Shown here: piece after piece, positions 42,249-51,162 of the stretch
How positions within the stretch are numbered: position 1 is the first letter of the stretch
How the letters are laid out: the number at the start of each line of letters is the position of its first letter
Source of the DNA: CALOCN01 sp942491735
GTDB lineage: Bacteria; Eisenbacteria; RBG-16-71-46; JABDJR01
Direction of reading: 5' to 3'
NCBI GenBank assembly: GCA_942491735.1
Contig: CALOCN010000001.1
Location: 1,240,001 to 1,304,000 of the forward strand
DNA length: 64,000 nt
Translations under genes and position numbers: made by a program
Notes under the pieces: model-generated
Seen by the model: the letters and a program-made list of their open reading frames with translations, nothing else
Told to the model about the DNA's origin: nothing
Databases searched by the model: none

Positions 42249-43853
42249 ATGCACCGACTTGTTCTGACCGCCGTGCTCGTCGGCCTATTGACGGCCGGCG
42301 TCGTACGGGCCGCCGACAAGCCCAACATCGTCGTCATCTGGGGTGACGATATCGGTTGGTACAACATCAGCGCCTACAACCTCGGCGTCATGGGCTACGA
42401 GACGCCCAACATCGACCGGATTGCCCGGGAGGGCGCGCTGTTCACCGATTGGTACGGCCAACAGAGCTGCACCGCCGGTCGGGCAGCGTTCATCACCGGG
42501 CAGTCTCCCATCCGCACCGGACTCACCAAGGTGGGTCTTCCCGGGGCCAAGGAAGGGATGCCCATGGAAGACCCGACCCTGGCCGCCCTTCTCAAGAACC
42601 ACGGTTACGCCACCGGGCAGTTCGGGAAGAACCACCTCGGCGACCGGGATGAGCACCTGCCCACCAACCACGGGTTCGACGAGTTCTACGGGAACCTCTA
42701 TCACCTCAACGCCGAGGATGAGCCGGAGAACGTCGACTATCCGAAGGATCCGGAGTTCAAGAAGAAGTTCGGCCCGCGGGGCGTGATCCGCTCATCGGCC
42801 GACGGTACGGTGGAGGACACCGGTCCCCTGAACAAGAAGCGGATGGAGACCATCGACTACGACGTGACCGCCAGCGCGATAGACTTCATCGAACGCGCCC
42901 ACGCCGCGGATCAGCCGTTCTTCCTCTGGTGGAACTCCACCCGCATGCATGTCTGGACGCGGCTCACCGAGGAGGCCCAGGGGAAGACCGGGCTAGGCAT
43001 CTATCCGGACGGGATGGTCGAGCACGACGGTCATGTGGGAGAGATCCTCGCCAAGCTCGACGAGCTCGGTATCACCAACAACACGATTGTCATGTACTCC
43101 ACCGACAACGGCGCGGAGGCCATGACCTGGCCGGACGGGGGCACGGTTCCGTTCCGGGGCGAGAAGAACACGAACTGGGAAGGCGGATACCGGGTTCCAT
43201 GCGCTATCCGCTGGCCGGGCGTGATCGCGCCGGGGACCATCGTCAACGACATCGCGGCCCACGAGGACATGCTCCCCACCCTGCTCGCCGCGGCCGGAGA
43301 CCCCAACGTCAAGGAAGACCTCCTGGCCGGGGGGGTCGAGGCCATTGGGCGTACCTACAAGGTGCACCTCGACGGCTACAATCTCCTGCCTTTCCTGAAA
43401 GGGGAGGAGGATTCCAGTCCGCGCAAGGAGTTCCTCTACTGGACGGATGACGGGGATCTCGCCGCCCTGCGGTACAACAACTGGAAAGTGGTCTTCCTCG
43501 AGCAGCGCGGGCATGGCTTCGATGTGTGGCAGGAGCCCTTTGTCGCCCTGCGGTTCCCCAAGCTCTTCAACCTGCGCACCGATCCGTTCGAACGGGCGGA
43601 CCACGAAGGCATGGGGTATGGGCAGTGGCGGGCCGAGCGGATGTTCGCCTTGGCCCCGGCCCAGGCCTACGTGGGGAAGTGGCTGAAGAGCTTCGAGGAG
43701 TTCCCGCCGCGACAGAAGCCGGGGACCAGGTCCACCCGACGGTTTTTCTGGCGCCCCTGTTCGGTTTCGTTGGACTCCACCGGGCGGGACATGCCGAACC
43801 CCGCCGTGGTCATGCGGGCAATGGTGATGTCCTGCTCCTCGAGAAACGCGTAG
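42249..43853 (+). CDS. Arylsulfatase-type sulfatase, altered C-terminus
   Basis: A 534-residue secreted sulfatase. The signal peptide is residues 1-21 and the metal-binding DD pair is at 33-34. The formylglycine-type motif is C74-T-A-G-R78, a recognised CxAxR variant of CxPxR, in SCTAGRAAFITGQ. A DGMVEHDGHVGE segment and STDNGAE metal site follow. It would hydrolyse sulfate esters in the periplasm or outside. The family usually ends at FPPRQKPG plus a few residues. Here the frame instead continues about 43 codons antisense into the OmpA gene, so the natural stop appears to be lost. The ATG has GGAAG upstream. Confidence 0.88.
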   Translation: MHRLVLTAVLVGLLTAGVVRAADKPNIVVIWGDDIGWYNISAYNLGVMGYETPNIDRIAREGALFTDWYGQQSCTAGRAAFITGQSPIRTGLTKVGLPGAKEGMPMEDPTLAALLKNHGYATGQFGKNHLGDRDEHLPTNHGFDEFYGNLYHLNAEDEPENVDYPKDPEFKKKFGPRGVIRSSADGTVEDTGPLNKKRMETIDYDVTASAIDFIERAHAADQPFFLWWNSTRMHVWTRLTEEAQGKTGLGIYPDGMVEHDGHVGEILAKLDELGITNNTIVMYSTDNGAEAMTWPDGGTVPFRGEKNTNWEGGYRVPCAIRWPGVIAPGTIVNDIAAHEDMLPTLLAAAGDPNVKEDLLAGGVEAIGRTYKVHLDGYNLLPFLKGEEDSSPRKEFLYWTDDGDLAALRYNNWKVVFLEQRGHGFDVWQEPFVALRFPKLFNLRTDPFERADHEGMGYGQWRAERMFALAPAQAYVGKWLKSFEEFPPRQKPGTRSTRRFFWRPCSVSLDSTGRDMPNPAVVMRAMVMSCSSRNA

Positions 43854-44947
43854 ACCGACTCGGCACGCCGCTCGGACAGCTTGAGGTTGTACTCCTCGGA
43901 CCCGATGTTGTCGGTGTGTCCCTCGATGTGGATCTGCATTTCCGGGTACTGGGCAAGGATCACCGCGACCTTGGCCAGGTTCAGCTCCGCGTCCCGTCGC
44001 AGGGTCGCCTTGTCGAAGTCGAACAGGATGTCCGAGAGCGACATGATGGTGCCGCGGGCCTCCTGGCGAATGCTCGCGAACTTGCCTTCGAACTGCTTCA
44101 GGGAGTCGAACAGGCTCTTCTGACGGCTCTCCAGGTCGGCCAGGTCCCGTCGCGCCGTTTCCTTCATGCCCCGTTCGATGTCGACCATGGCCCAGAGAAT
44201 GTGATCCCGCGCCTCCGAATAGCGGAGCGCAGCGTCACGGGCCTCGGAGCAGCTTTGCAGGGCCGCCTCGCCCCGTACCCGCGCCGAAAGCTCGACCACG
44301 CACCACGCGGCCAGCTCGTGATCCAGGGCCATGAGCTCCGGCTTGCGCTTGGGGTCCTGGGCCCGCAGCAGGGCGGCGGCCCAGGTGGCTTCCAGGTCCG
44401 AAGCCGGGACGCCCAGGTCCGACGCGGCCTGCGCCCAGGCCCGGCCCCGTTCGGAAAGAATGTCGGGGGTCCAGGAGGAATCGGGGGGGAGCGGCGGCGC
44501 CTGGGGCAGGGCGATGGACGGCGGGTCCACGTTCAGGGTCCGATCGATCCCGCGCGCCTGGCGACCGGTCACCTTCTCGGTCAGCTCCAGCTGATGCAGG
44601 GCGTCTTCCCAGCTGCGGCGGGCGTCGGCCAGACCGCGCAGACACACGTCCGCGTCCCCCTCGCGACGCACCGCGACCCCGGTGGCCAGGGAGGTGATGG
44701 CCGCTTGCCGCGCCGCGAGCAAGGAGGCCATGGCCGGTTCCGCCTTGTCCAGGGTGGCCCGGGCCGAGGACTCCAGGGCCTCGGAGCGTTCCAGCGAGGC
44801 TTCGGCGGCGGGGGAGGCAGCCCGGCTCTCGGCCTCGGCCTGGATGCGGTCCACCTCGGCGAGGAGTGGGGCGGGGTCCATCTTGGCCCCCGAGCAGGCG
44901 GCGAGCCCCAGGGCGAGCAGGACAGCGGGGAAGAGATGTCGAAGCAT
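43667..44947 (-). CDS. OmpA family lipoprotein, altered C-terminus
   Basis: A 426-residue protein. The signal peptide has lipobox LAAC (C18). A long helical, Glu/Ala-rich region (residues 20-300) suggests coiled coil. The C-terminal OmpA domain has ILFDFDKATL, HIEGHTDNIG, LSERRAESV and GRQKNRRVDLV, which bind peptidoglycan. After RRVDLVP the frame runs on for 17 codons antisense to the sulfatase gene and stops at 43667, where a normal OmpA domain ends within a few residues. It is the last gene of the efp-nfeD-slipin-lipoprotein operon. Confidence 0.88.
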   Translation of the reverse strand: MLRHLFPAVLLALGLAACSGAKMDPAPLLAEVDRIQAEAESRAASPAAEASLERSEALESSARATLDKAEPAMASLLAARQAAITSLATGVAVRREGDADVCLRGLADARRSWEDALHQLELTEKVTGRQARGIDRTLNVDPPSIALPQAPPLPPDSSWTPDILSERGRAWAQAASDLGVPASDLEATWAAALLRAQDPKRKPELMALDHELAAWCVVELSARVRGEAALQSCSEARDAALRYSEARDHILWAMVDIERGMKETARRDLADLESRQKSLFDSLKQFEGKFASIRQEARGTIMSLSDILFDFDKATLRRDAELNLAKVAVILAQYPEMQIHIEGHTDNIGSEEYNLKLSERRAESVYAFLEEQDITIARMTTAGFGMSRPVESNETEQGRQKNRRVDLVPGFCRGGNSSKLFSHFPT

Positions 44948-44963
44948 GAAACGCGTCCTCGGT

Positions 44964-45854
44964 TCAGGATCCGGCAAGGATCAAGGGGATGGATTCGGTT
45001 CCGGAAATCATGACCGCGCGATCGTCGCATGTTCCGTCGCCGTAGTCGATGGTGGCCGGAAGGAACCCGGCCGCGGTGATCAAGACCTGGCCGGAGACCA
45101 CGAATCCGCAGCAGGTGGCCAGTTGCAGCGGGGCCTGGACGATCATGCTGTAGGACCGGTTGCCCGCCTGGAGGGTCCCGCTCCCCTCGTTGACCGAGTA
45201 CTGCTGGCAACGCGGGTTCTCCGGGTCCCCTCCGTTCGGGTCCCAGGTCACGAACAGCGAGCCGCTGAACAGCGCCGAGCCGCCGGGGCTGAAGATTCCC
45301 AGCGCGAACGCGCGGACGGTAGCGCGCACCCGCGCCCCCTCGCGGGAACCCAGGATCTCGAGGATGCCGTCCATGCCGGTGTCCCCGCGGCGGAACTCGG
45401 TGAACACGGATTCCTTCAGTTGCAGCAGGGTGGGGGTGCTGGTGAATTCGAACCGCAGGTTGCCTTCGTTGCGGAGGCCGGTCAGGCTGGAGTTGCACCC
45501 GCGGGCGTACTCGTACTCCAGTGCCGCCACGCTGTTCCCGGCGCCCAGAGCCCGGGTAGTCGGGCAGGAGACGAGTGCGGACAACAGGGTGTCCCCGGGG
45601 GCTAGCGTGGCCGGCACACCGGAGACCGGGGCGAGGCCCGCCGTACTGCCCGGGTTCCCGAATCCCAGTTCCAACTGGGGAATGACAAAGGACTCCATGG
45701 CCACGCTGAGGGTGAGGCTGATCTGGGTCGCGGCGAGGCTGATCGCGGTGGGGTTGGGGATTCCCTCGGCCGTGCTTCCCTCCTCCGTACAGGCGTTGAG
45801 GAACGGGAGAAGGATCAGGGAAACAGCCAGACGGAGGGCGGGGCGTGGGTTCAC
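44964..45854 (-). CDS. Lipoprotein of unknown function
   Basis: A 296-residue protein from a GTG at 45854 that overlaps the slipin stop as GTGA. The signal peptide ends in a lipobox (FLNAC, C22). The mature part is rich in Ser, Thr and Gly with several cysteines and looks beta-rich. I recognise no family. An OmpA lipoprotein follows 16 bp downstream, so it is probably part of an envelope assembly with slipin and NfeD. Confidence 0.75.
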   Translation of the reverse strand: MNPRPALRLAVSLILLPFLNACTEEGSTAEGIPNPTAISLAATQISLTLSVAMESFVIPQLELGFGNPGSTAGLAPVSGVPATLAPGDTLLSALVSCPTTRALGAGNSVAALEYEYARGCNSSLTGLRNEGNLRFEFTSTPTLLQLKESVFTEFRRGDTGMDGILEILGSREGARVRATVRAFALGIFSPGGSALFSGSLFVTWDPNGGDPENPRCQQYSVNEGSGTLQAGNRSYSMIVQAPLQLATCCGFVVSGQVLITAAGFLPATIDYGDGTCDDRAVMISGTESIPLILAGS

Positions 45855-46618
45855 TCGGAGGCGTCCTTGGGTGTTTTCGAGGGCAGAAGCTGCGACAGGC
45901 CGTCCATGAACGAGACCGGGACCGGGAAGACGATGGTGGTGGTCTGCTCGGAGCTGATTTCGCTCAGGGTGGAAAGGTACCGCAGTTGAATGGCCAGCGG
46001 TTCCTTGGCGATCACCCCGGCCGCGGCGGCCAGCTTTTCCGAGGCCTGGAATTCCCCCTCGGCGTGAATGATCTTGGCCCGGCGTTCCCGTTCGGATTCC
46101 GCCTGACGCGCCAGGGCCCGTCGCATCTCCACCGGGAGATCCACGTCCTTGATCTCCACCGAGGCGACCTTGATCCCCCAGGGGTCGGTGCGCTCGTCGA
46201 TGATGGCCTGCAGCTGCCGGTTGATCGTTTCCCGTTCCGAGAGGATCTGGTCCAGCTCGTGTTCGCCCACCACGCTGCGCAGCGTGGTCTGGGCGATCTG
46301 GCTGGTGGCGTAGAAGAAGTCCTCCACCGCCACCACCGCCTCCTCGGGATTCACCACCCGGAAATAGAGCACCGCGTTCACCTTGATGCTCACGTTGTCC
46401 CGGGTGATCACGTCCTGGGGAGGGACGTCCATGGTGATGATGCGCAGCGACACCTTCACCATGCGGTCGATGACCGGGACCAGAAGGAAGAGTCCCGGGC
46501 CCTTGACCCCGATCAACCGGCCCAACCGGAACACCACCGCCCGCTCGTATTCGCGGAGCACGCGCAGGGCGCTGAAGATGAGAGCGAGGATGAGACCCAG
46601 GGCAACGAGGGCAGGCAT
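45851..46618 (-). CDS. Slipin (stomatin/SPFH) protein
   Basis: A 255-residue SPFH protein with one N-terminal membrane hairpin (residues 4-19) and the conserved core: YERAVVFRLGR, GPGLFLLVPVIDR, TRDNVSIKVNAVLYFRV and a charged coiled coil (QAESERERRAKIIHAEGE). Slipins pair with NfeD proteins, which cleave their C-terminal hydrophobic stretch, and organise membrane microdomains. NfeD lies 12 bp upstream in the same operon, as in most bacteria. Confidence 0.94.
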   Translation of the reverse strand: MPALVALGLILALIFSALRVLREYERAVVFRLGRLIGVKGPGLFLLVPVIDRMVKVSLRIITMDVPPQDVITRDNVSIKVNAVLYFRVVNPEEAVVAVEDFFYATSQIAQTTLRSVVGEHELDQILSERETINRQLQAIIDERTDPWGIKVASVEIKDVDLPVEMRRALARQAESERERRAKIIHAEGEFQASEKLAAAAGVIAKEPLAIQLRYLSTLSEISSEQTTTIVFPVPVSFMDGLSQLLPSKTPKDASE

Positions 46619-46630
46619 GGGAACCTCCGG

Positions 46631-47929
46631 TCAGGGTCCGGCCGCGGGCCGGACCGTGAGTTGCAGATGATCGAGCGCGACGACTTCCACTTCGGCGCCT
46701 TCCGCGATCGCGGCTCCCTCGGAGACCGCGCTCCAGTGTTCCCCGGCCACGAAGACCGTTCCGCCGGGTTCCAGGGAGGTGCGGGCGATGCCGATCTTCC
46801 CGATCATTCCCTCCCGTCCCGCGACCTGCCTGCGTTTCTGGGCGCGCAGGGCGAGGGTGACCGCGAAGAAGAAGAACCCGGAGGTGACCAGGACCACCGG
46901 CACGATGAGCTTCATGGAAACCCGCATGGCCGGTTCGGGGGAGTCGATGAGCAGCACCGACCCGGCGAACAGCGCCACCGCGCCGCCGATCGAGAGCACG
47001 CCGTGGCTGGTGACCTGGGTTTCCAGCAGGAACAACCCGACCCCCAACAGCAACAGGAGGAGTCCGGCGTAGTTCATGGACAGGCTCTGCAGGGCGAACA
47101 GCCCGAGGATGAGGGAGATTGCCCCGGCCACCCCGGGGAAGACCGCGCCCGGGTTGGAGAGCTCGAAGAAGATGCCGTAGAACCCCAGGATCAACAGCAT
47201 GTAGGCCACATTGGGGTTGTTGAGCGCGGCGAGCAGACGGTAGCGCAGGGACTTCTCGAAGTCGGTCGCGGTGTGGGGGTCGCCGATCGTGACCACGTGG
47301 GCGGAGTCCCCCTCGAGAGCCACCACGCGCCCGTGGACCTGGGCGAGGAGATCCTCTCGGCTGTCCGCGATGAGATCCACCACGCCGCGCGCCACCGCGT
47401 CCTCGGCCGGAAGGGAGACCGCTTCCTCGACCGCTTCCACCGCCCATGCCTCGTTGCGATCCCGCAGTCGGGCCAACCCGCGGATGTAGGCCACCGCGTC
47501 GTTCTTGATCTTCTTGGCCATGGTGCTGTCCATCTCGCCGCCTCCCATGGAGACGGGGGAGGCGGAGCCCAGATTGGTGCTGGGGGCCATGGCCGCGATG
47601 TGCGCCGCGTAGGCGATGTACACACCGGCCGAGGCGGCGCGGGCGCCGTTGGGGGCCACGTAGACACAGACCGGGACCGGGCTGGACAGGATGCCCTTGA
47701 TGATCCCGCGCATGGCCGAGTCGAGACCGCCCGGCGTGTCGAGCTCGATCACCACGAGGGGAGCGTGGGTGCGGGCCGCCTCGTCGAGGCCATCCAGGAT
47801 GTAACGGGCCGAGATGGGCCCGATGACGTCATCGACCGGGATGAAGAGGACCGCCCCGGTTTCGGCCGAAGTGATCGTCGGGGCGACGATCAGCGCGAGC
47901 AGGAGGAGGAACGGGACCAGGACTCGCAT
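46631..47929 (-). CDS. NfeD1b family membrane serine protease
   Basis: A 432-residue protein. A signal-anchor leads to a ClpP-like protease domain with VVIELDTPGG, the catalytic serine in ARAASAGVYIA, and a lysine in MAKKIKNDAV. Three to four transmembrane helices and a C-terminal OB-fold NfeD domain (EGMIGKIGIARTSLEPGGTV) follow. It cleaves slipin. The ATG at 47929 has GGGAG 6 bases upstream. It lies between efp and slipin. Confidence 0.93.
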   Translation of the reverse strand: MRVLVPFLLLLALIVAPTITSAETGAVLFIPVDDVIGPISARYILDGLDEAARTHAPLVVIELDTPGGLDSAMRGIIKGILSSPVPVCVYVAPNGARAASAGVYIAYAAHIAAMAPSTNLGSASPVSMGGGEMDSTMAKKIKNDAVAYIRGLARLRDRNEAWAVEAVEEAVSLPAEDAVARGVVDLIADSREDLLAQVHGRVVALEGDSAHVVTIGDPHTATDFEKSLRYRLLAALNNPNVAYMLLILGFYGIFFELSNPGAVFPGVAGAISLILGLFALQSLSMNYAGLLLLLLGVGLFLLETQVTSHGVLSIGGAVALFAGSVLLIDSPEPAMRVSMKLIVPVVLVTSGFFFFAVTLALRAQKRRQVAGREGMIGKIGIARTSLEPGGTVFVAGEHWSAVSEGAAIAEGAEVEVVALDHLQLTVRPAAGP

Positions 47930-47979
47930 GGGGACTCCCTTCAAGCGCCGGGAACCCCCCTACTATACCGGACGTGGGC

Positions 47980-48549
47980 TCAGTCGTTGACCCGTTCCAC
48001 GAAGGTGTCGTCGCGGGTGTCGATCTTGACCTTGTCCCCCACCCCCAGGTGCTGGGGAACCTTGACCGTCATGCCGTTCTCGAGCACGGCCGGCTTGGGG
48101 CCGCCGCTGGCCGTGGCCCCCTTCATGACCGGATCGGTCTCGGCGATGGCGAACACCACGCTCATGGGAACCTCGATGGCCACCACCTTGCCTTCCCAGT
48201 ACTGGGCCGAGATCATCATCTCTTCCTGGAGGTACTTGGCGTTCTCGCCGAGCACCTCCGAGCTGAGTGCGACCATCTCGTAGGTCTCGGTGTTCATGAA
48301 GGTGTAGTCGTCACCGGCCTGGTAGGAGAACTGGAGATCATGGTGCTCCAGGGTGGCCGTTTCCACGCTTTCGGCCGAGCGGAAGCGGTGGGGGATGTTG
48401 GTCGCGGTCTCCAGGTTGAACAGCTGGACCTGGACGATGGCGTTGCCCTTGCCGGGGGTGACGTGCTGCTTGGAGATCACCCGGTGGGGCTTGCCGTTGA
48501 CGAGCACGATGCGGCCCGCCTTGATCTGGGTGGCTGGAATGCTGGGCAT
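47980..48549 (-). CDS. efp: Elongation factor P
   Basis: A 189-residue EF-P. The KOW-like N-terminal domain carries the tip TPGKGNA with lysine at position 34, the residue modified by beta-lysylation (EpmA/B) or 5-aminopentanol in some bacteria. The two OB domains follow, with the family signature near residues 150-175. EF-P relieves ribosome stalling at polyproline. No modification enzyme is seen nearby. The gene has an AGGAGGAG ribosome binding site and an extended -10 at 48605. It heads the operon with nfeD, slipin, a lipoprotein and ompA. Confidence 0.97.
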   Translation of the reverse strand: MPSIPATQIKAGRIVLVNGKPHRVISKQHVTPGKGNAIVQVQLFNLETATNIPHRFRSAESVETATLEHHDLQFSYQAGDDYTFMNTETYEMVALSSEVLGENAKYLQEEMMISAQYWEGKVVAIEVPMSVVFAIAETDPVMKGATASGGPKPAVLENGMTVKVPQHLGVGDKVKIDTRDDTFVERVND

Positions 48550-48604
48550 GATGAAAACTCCTCCTGACGACTGCCAAAAGACGTGTCCTGCAAAACGGCG
48601 GACG

Positions 48605-48610
48605 AGTATA
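48605..48610 (-). promoter_or_regulatory. Extended -10 promoter of efp
   Basis: On the minus strand TGTGC-TATACT forms an extended -10 about 56 bases before the efp ATG. No consensus -35 is present. Confidence 0.55.
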
Positions 48611-48658
48611 GCACAGGGGAGAGGAGTCGGTCGCTCGGAGGGCGCTGCGTCACCCCCC

Positions 48659-50980
48659 CTACGGTAGCAGGATCAACTTTCGGGTTTCCGTCTCACCGGC
48701 CGCCCGCAGGGTGGCGAAATAGATCCCGCGTGCGGTCGCGTCGCCTCCCCGGCCGGTGGTCCAGGAAACAGCGTGGTCCCCCGCCTCCAACTCACCTTCC
48801 ACGAGCACGGCCACCCGGCGCCCGCGCACATCGAAGATCGCAAGCTCCACCTGGCCCGGCGTCTCCAGCCGGAACTCGAACCGCACCTGGCTCCGGAAGG
48901 GGTTGGGGGCGGCGGTCAGCCGGCCGATCCGGCCCGGGAGCGGGGTGTCCTCGACCGCCGTGGTGCCGGAACCGAAGGCCAGCTCCCAGGTGTCGTCATC
49001 CCGCAGCCCGAACGTGAGCAGGCGGTCGCCCAGGGGATCCAACGCAAAACCCCGCGTGGAGCCGGGTGGCCAGGCCCCGGCCGGGGCGGGGAGCTGGGTC
49101 CAGGTCAACGGACCCGCGCCCAGCGGCAGTTCCCAGAGTTCGTCCAGGTTGAACCCCGCCCGCACCAGGCGGTCCCGCCCGGTGTCGTGGATCAGCATGG
49201 AGAGACCGAGATCGATGGACTGGGTGGGGCCGCCGCTGGTCGTGAGTTCGCTCCACCCGGGGGTACCGCCCAGGGTCAACTCGAACAGGTCCCCTTCGAA
49301 ACAGGAATACCCGCAGATCAGATCCAACCCGCCAAAGAACAGAGCCCGGTTGCGGGCGGGGTCCATGATCCCGTGGGGAAAGAAGCGCAGGCTTGGAATC
49401 CCCGGCAGGGCCCAGCTCGTCCAGGCCGGGGTACCGCCGCCCATGGACAGCACCTGGATCTCGTCCAGCGCGTCCCCTTCGCCTCCGTAGACCAGCATGC
49501 GATCGCCGGCCGCGTCGAAGACCGCGGCGTGGGCGTTGCGTCGGGGCGCGGTTCCGGTGGGGGTGAGTTCGTTCCACTGCAGGGTTCCCGTCAGGGGTAG
49601 CTCCCACACGTCACTGAACCTGGTGCCGCCTCCCGGCGAGCCCCCGTAGAGAAGCAGGCGATCCGCGTTCGGGTCGTAGACCAGGCTCTGGTTGAGCCGG
49701 ACCGGAGGCAGCGGTCCCGCGGGGGCCAACTGGATCCACGCGCTCGGGCTGTGGAGCGACAACGCCCACAGATCGTCGAGCCAGTTGTAGATGCCGCCGT
49801 CGTACTGCCGTCCTCCGTAGACGAGCAACCGATGACGCACCGGATCGTAGACCACCGAGGCTCCCTGACGCTCGGGGGTCGGGGGTTGCGGGGTGGTGGT
49901 CAGGGCCGACCAGGCCTGGGTCTGCAGGTCAAAGGTGTTCGTGGTGTTGTCGAGCACCGAGGAGGTTGCGCCTCCCACCACCACGAACTGCCCACGGGTC
50001 GCGTCGAGCGCCGCCGCGGACCGATGCGGATGATCGTGAGGCGTGCCGGTGGTGGAGAGAAGGGTCCAGGCATTTCCCTGCAGTTGCCAGACCTCGTTCA
50101 GGTACTGGATGGGGCTGGTGTGGATCATGCCTCCGTAGATCAACATGCGCCCGGGGGTGGTGGGATCCTGGAAGGCGCGATGACCGGAGCGCCTGGACGG
50201 TGGGTTGGTGGGGAACTGTTCGACCCAGGCCTCGCTTCCGGGGGTCAACAGCAACTCCCAGGTGTCGTTCCGGAACACGCCGCCAAAGAGTCGCAGGCAC
50301 TGCGCCGACGGGTCGTAGATCGCCGCCGCGTCCTTGCGTCCCCAGGGAGGGGAGCCGGTGGGAAGGATCTCGTTCCACGCCGGTGCCCCGGCAAGGTTGA
50401 GCCGCCACACATCGTTGACCGGCAGGTCCTCGTCGATCTCGCCGCCGAAGATGACCAGTTCGTTGCGATCGGAATCCAGGACCGCCACATGGTCGTAGCG
50501 CGCGTCCGGAGGGATGCCGGTGGGGGCCAGTTGATTCCAGGTCGGGGTGCCGCCCAGGGTGAGTTCCCATACCTCGTTGCTTGGATTGGGATAGCCGGGG
50601 GGCGTGGTGCCGGTGATGCCGCCGAACAGGATCACCCGCTGGGCCGTCGGGTCGTAGGTCAGGGTGTGGCCGGAGCGGGGACCGGGGGCGGTGCCCTGGG
50701 CGGCGAGGGGAGTCCAGGGGCCGCCGGTCAGCGGCACCGACCACAGGTCCCCCAGCGGCTCCCGGTTGTAGGCATCACCGCCTCCGAACAGGATGAGCCG
50801 GTCGCCCACCGGATCGCAGACCACGGCCGCTCCGGCCCGGCGAATCGGGGGCGGCAGTAGTTGGCTCCAGGTTCCCGACGGTCCCGGGGTCGCGTTGGAG
50901 GTCACGACGGGGACAAGGGTGGCGGTGAGGAGAAGGGTGAGAACGACTGCCGAACGCGGCCAGGGGTGGTGCAGCGACAT
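48659..50980 (-). CDS. Secreted Kelch-repeat protein with sorting domain
   Basis: A 773-residue exported protein. After a signal peptide come about eleven Kelch-like blades with the pattern YDPxxxRLxLFGG and WxLxLxGTPxW (for example DVWELPLTGTLQWNELTPTG), enough for one or two propellers. The last 85 residues form the FlgD-like domain (FDVRGRRVAVLVEG ... TARGIYFATL, ending RKLILLP). Kelch propellers usually bind carbohydrates or proteins at the cell surface. The ATG at 50980 has AAAGGA upstream. No partner gene is adjacent on this strand. Confidence 0.88.
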   Translation of the reverse strand: MSLHHPWPRSAVVLTLLLTATLVPVVTSNATPGPSGTWSQLLPPPIRRAGAAVVCDPVGDRLILFGGGDAYNREPLGDLWSVPLTGGPWTPLAAQGTAPGPRSGHTLTYDPTAQRVILFGGITGTTPPGYPNPSNEVWELTLGGTPTWNQLAPTGIPPDARYDHVAVLDSDRNELVIFGGEIDEDLPVNDVWRLNLAGAPAWNEILPTGSPPWGRKDAAAIYDPSAQCLRLFGGVFRNDTWELLLTPGSEAWVEQFPTNPPSRRSGHRAFQDPTTPGRMLIYGGMIHTSPIQYLNEVWQLQGNAWTLLSTTGTPHDHPHRSAAALDATRGQFVVVGGATSSVLDNTTNTFDLQTQAWSALTTTPQPPTPERQGASVVYDPVRHRLLVYGGRQYDGGIYNWLDDLWALSLHSPSAWIQLAPAGPLPPVRLNQSLVYDPNADRLLLYGGSPGGGTRFSDVWELPLTGTLQWNELTPTGTAPRRNAHAAVFDAAGDRMLVYGGEGDALDEIQVLSMGGGTPAWTSWALPGIPSLRFFPHGIMDPARNRALFFGGLDLICGYSCFEGDLFELTLGGTPGWSELTTSGGPTQSIDLGLSMLIHDTGRDRLVRAGFNLDELWELPLGAGPLTWTQLPAPAGAWPPGSTRGFALDPLGDRLLTFGLRDDDTWELAFGSGTTAVEDTPLPGRIGRLTAAPNPFRSQVRFEFRLETPGQVELAIFDVRGRRVAVLVEGELEAGDHAVSWTTGRGGDATARGIYFATLRAAGETETRKLILLP

Positions 50981-51103
50981 GGGAAATCCTTTCGAGGACA
51001 GCCTACGGCAGTCTAGTCGAGATTCCCGGGGGTGCCATCCGGACCATGGGGTTTGATCCCGGTTTTCCGGGCTCCGGGAACGGAAATGTAAAGACAATGA
51101 AAA

Positions 51104-51131
51104 GGCGCCGGGGAATCGTGTCCCCGGCGCC
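51104..51131 (-). terminator. Intrinsic terminator of inositol-phosphate synthase
   Basis: On the minus strand GGCGCCGGGGA pairs with TCCCCGGCGCC (11 bp, six-base loop), followed by TTTTCATTGTCTTT. It lies about 32 bp after the stop codon at 51163. Confidence 0.85.
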
Positions 51132-51162
51132 GCGTCGGCCGATGCAATCGATGCGCTCTGCT

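Noticed and set aside
45855..47447. Long frame upstream of the lipoprotein at 44964 giving an 827-residue protein
   Set aside because: It overlaps slipin and nfeD in another frame. The real start is the GTG at 45854, which gives a clean lipoprotein signal.
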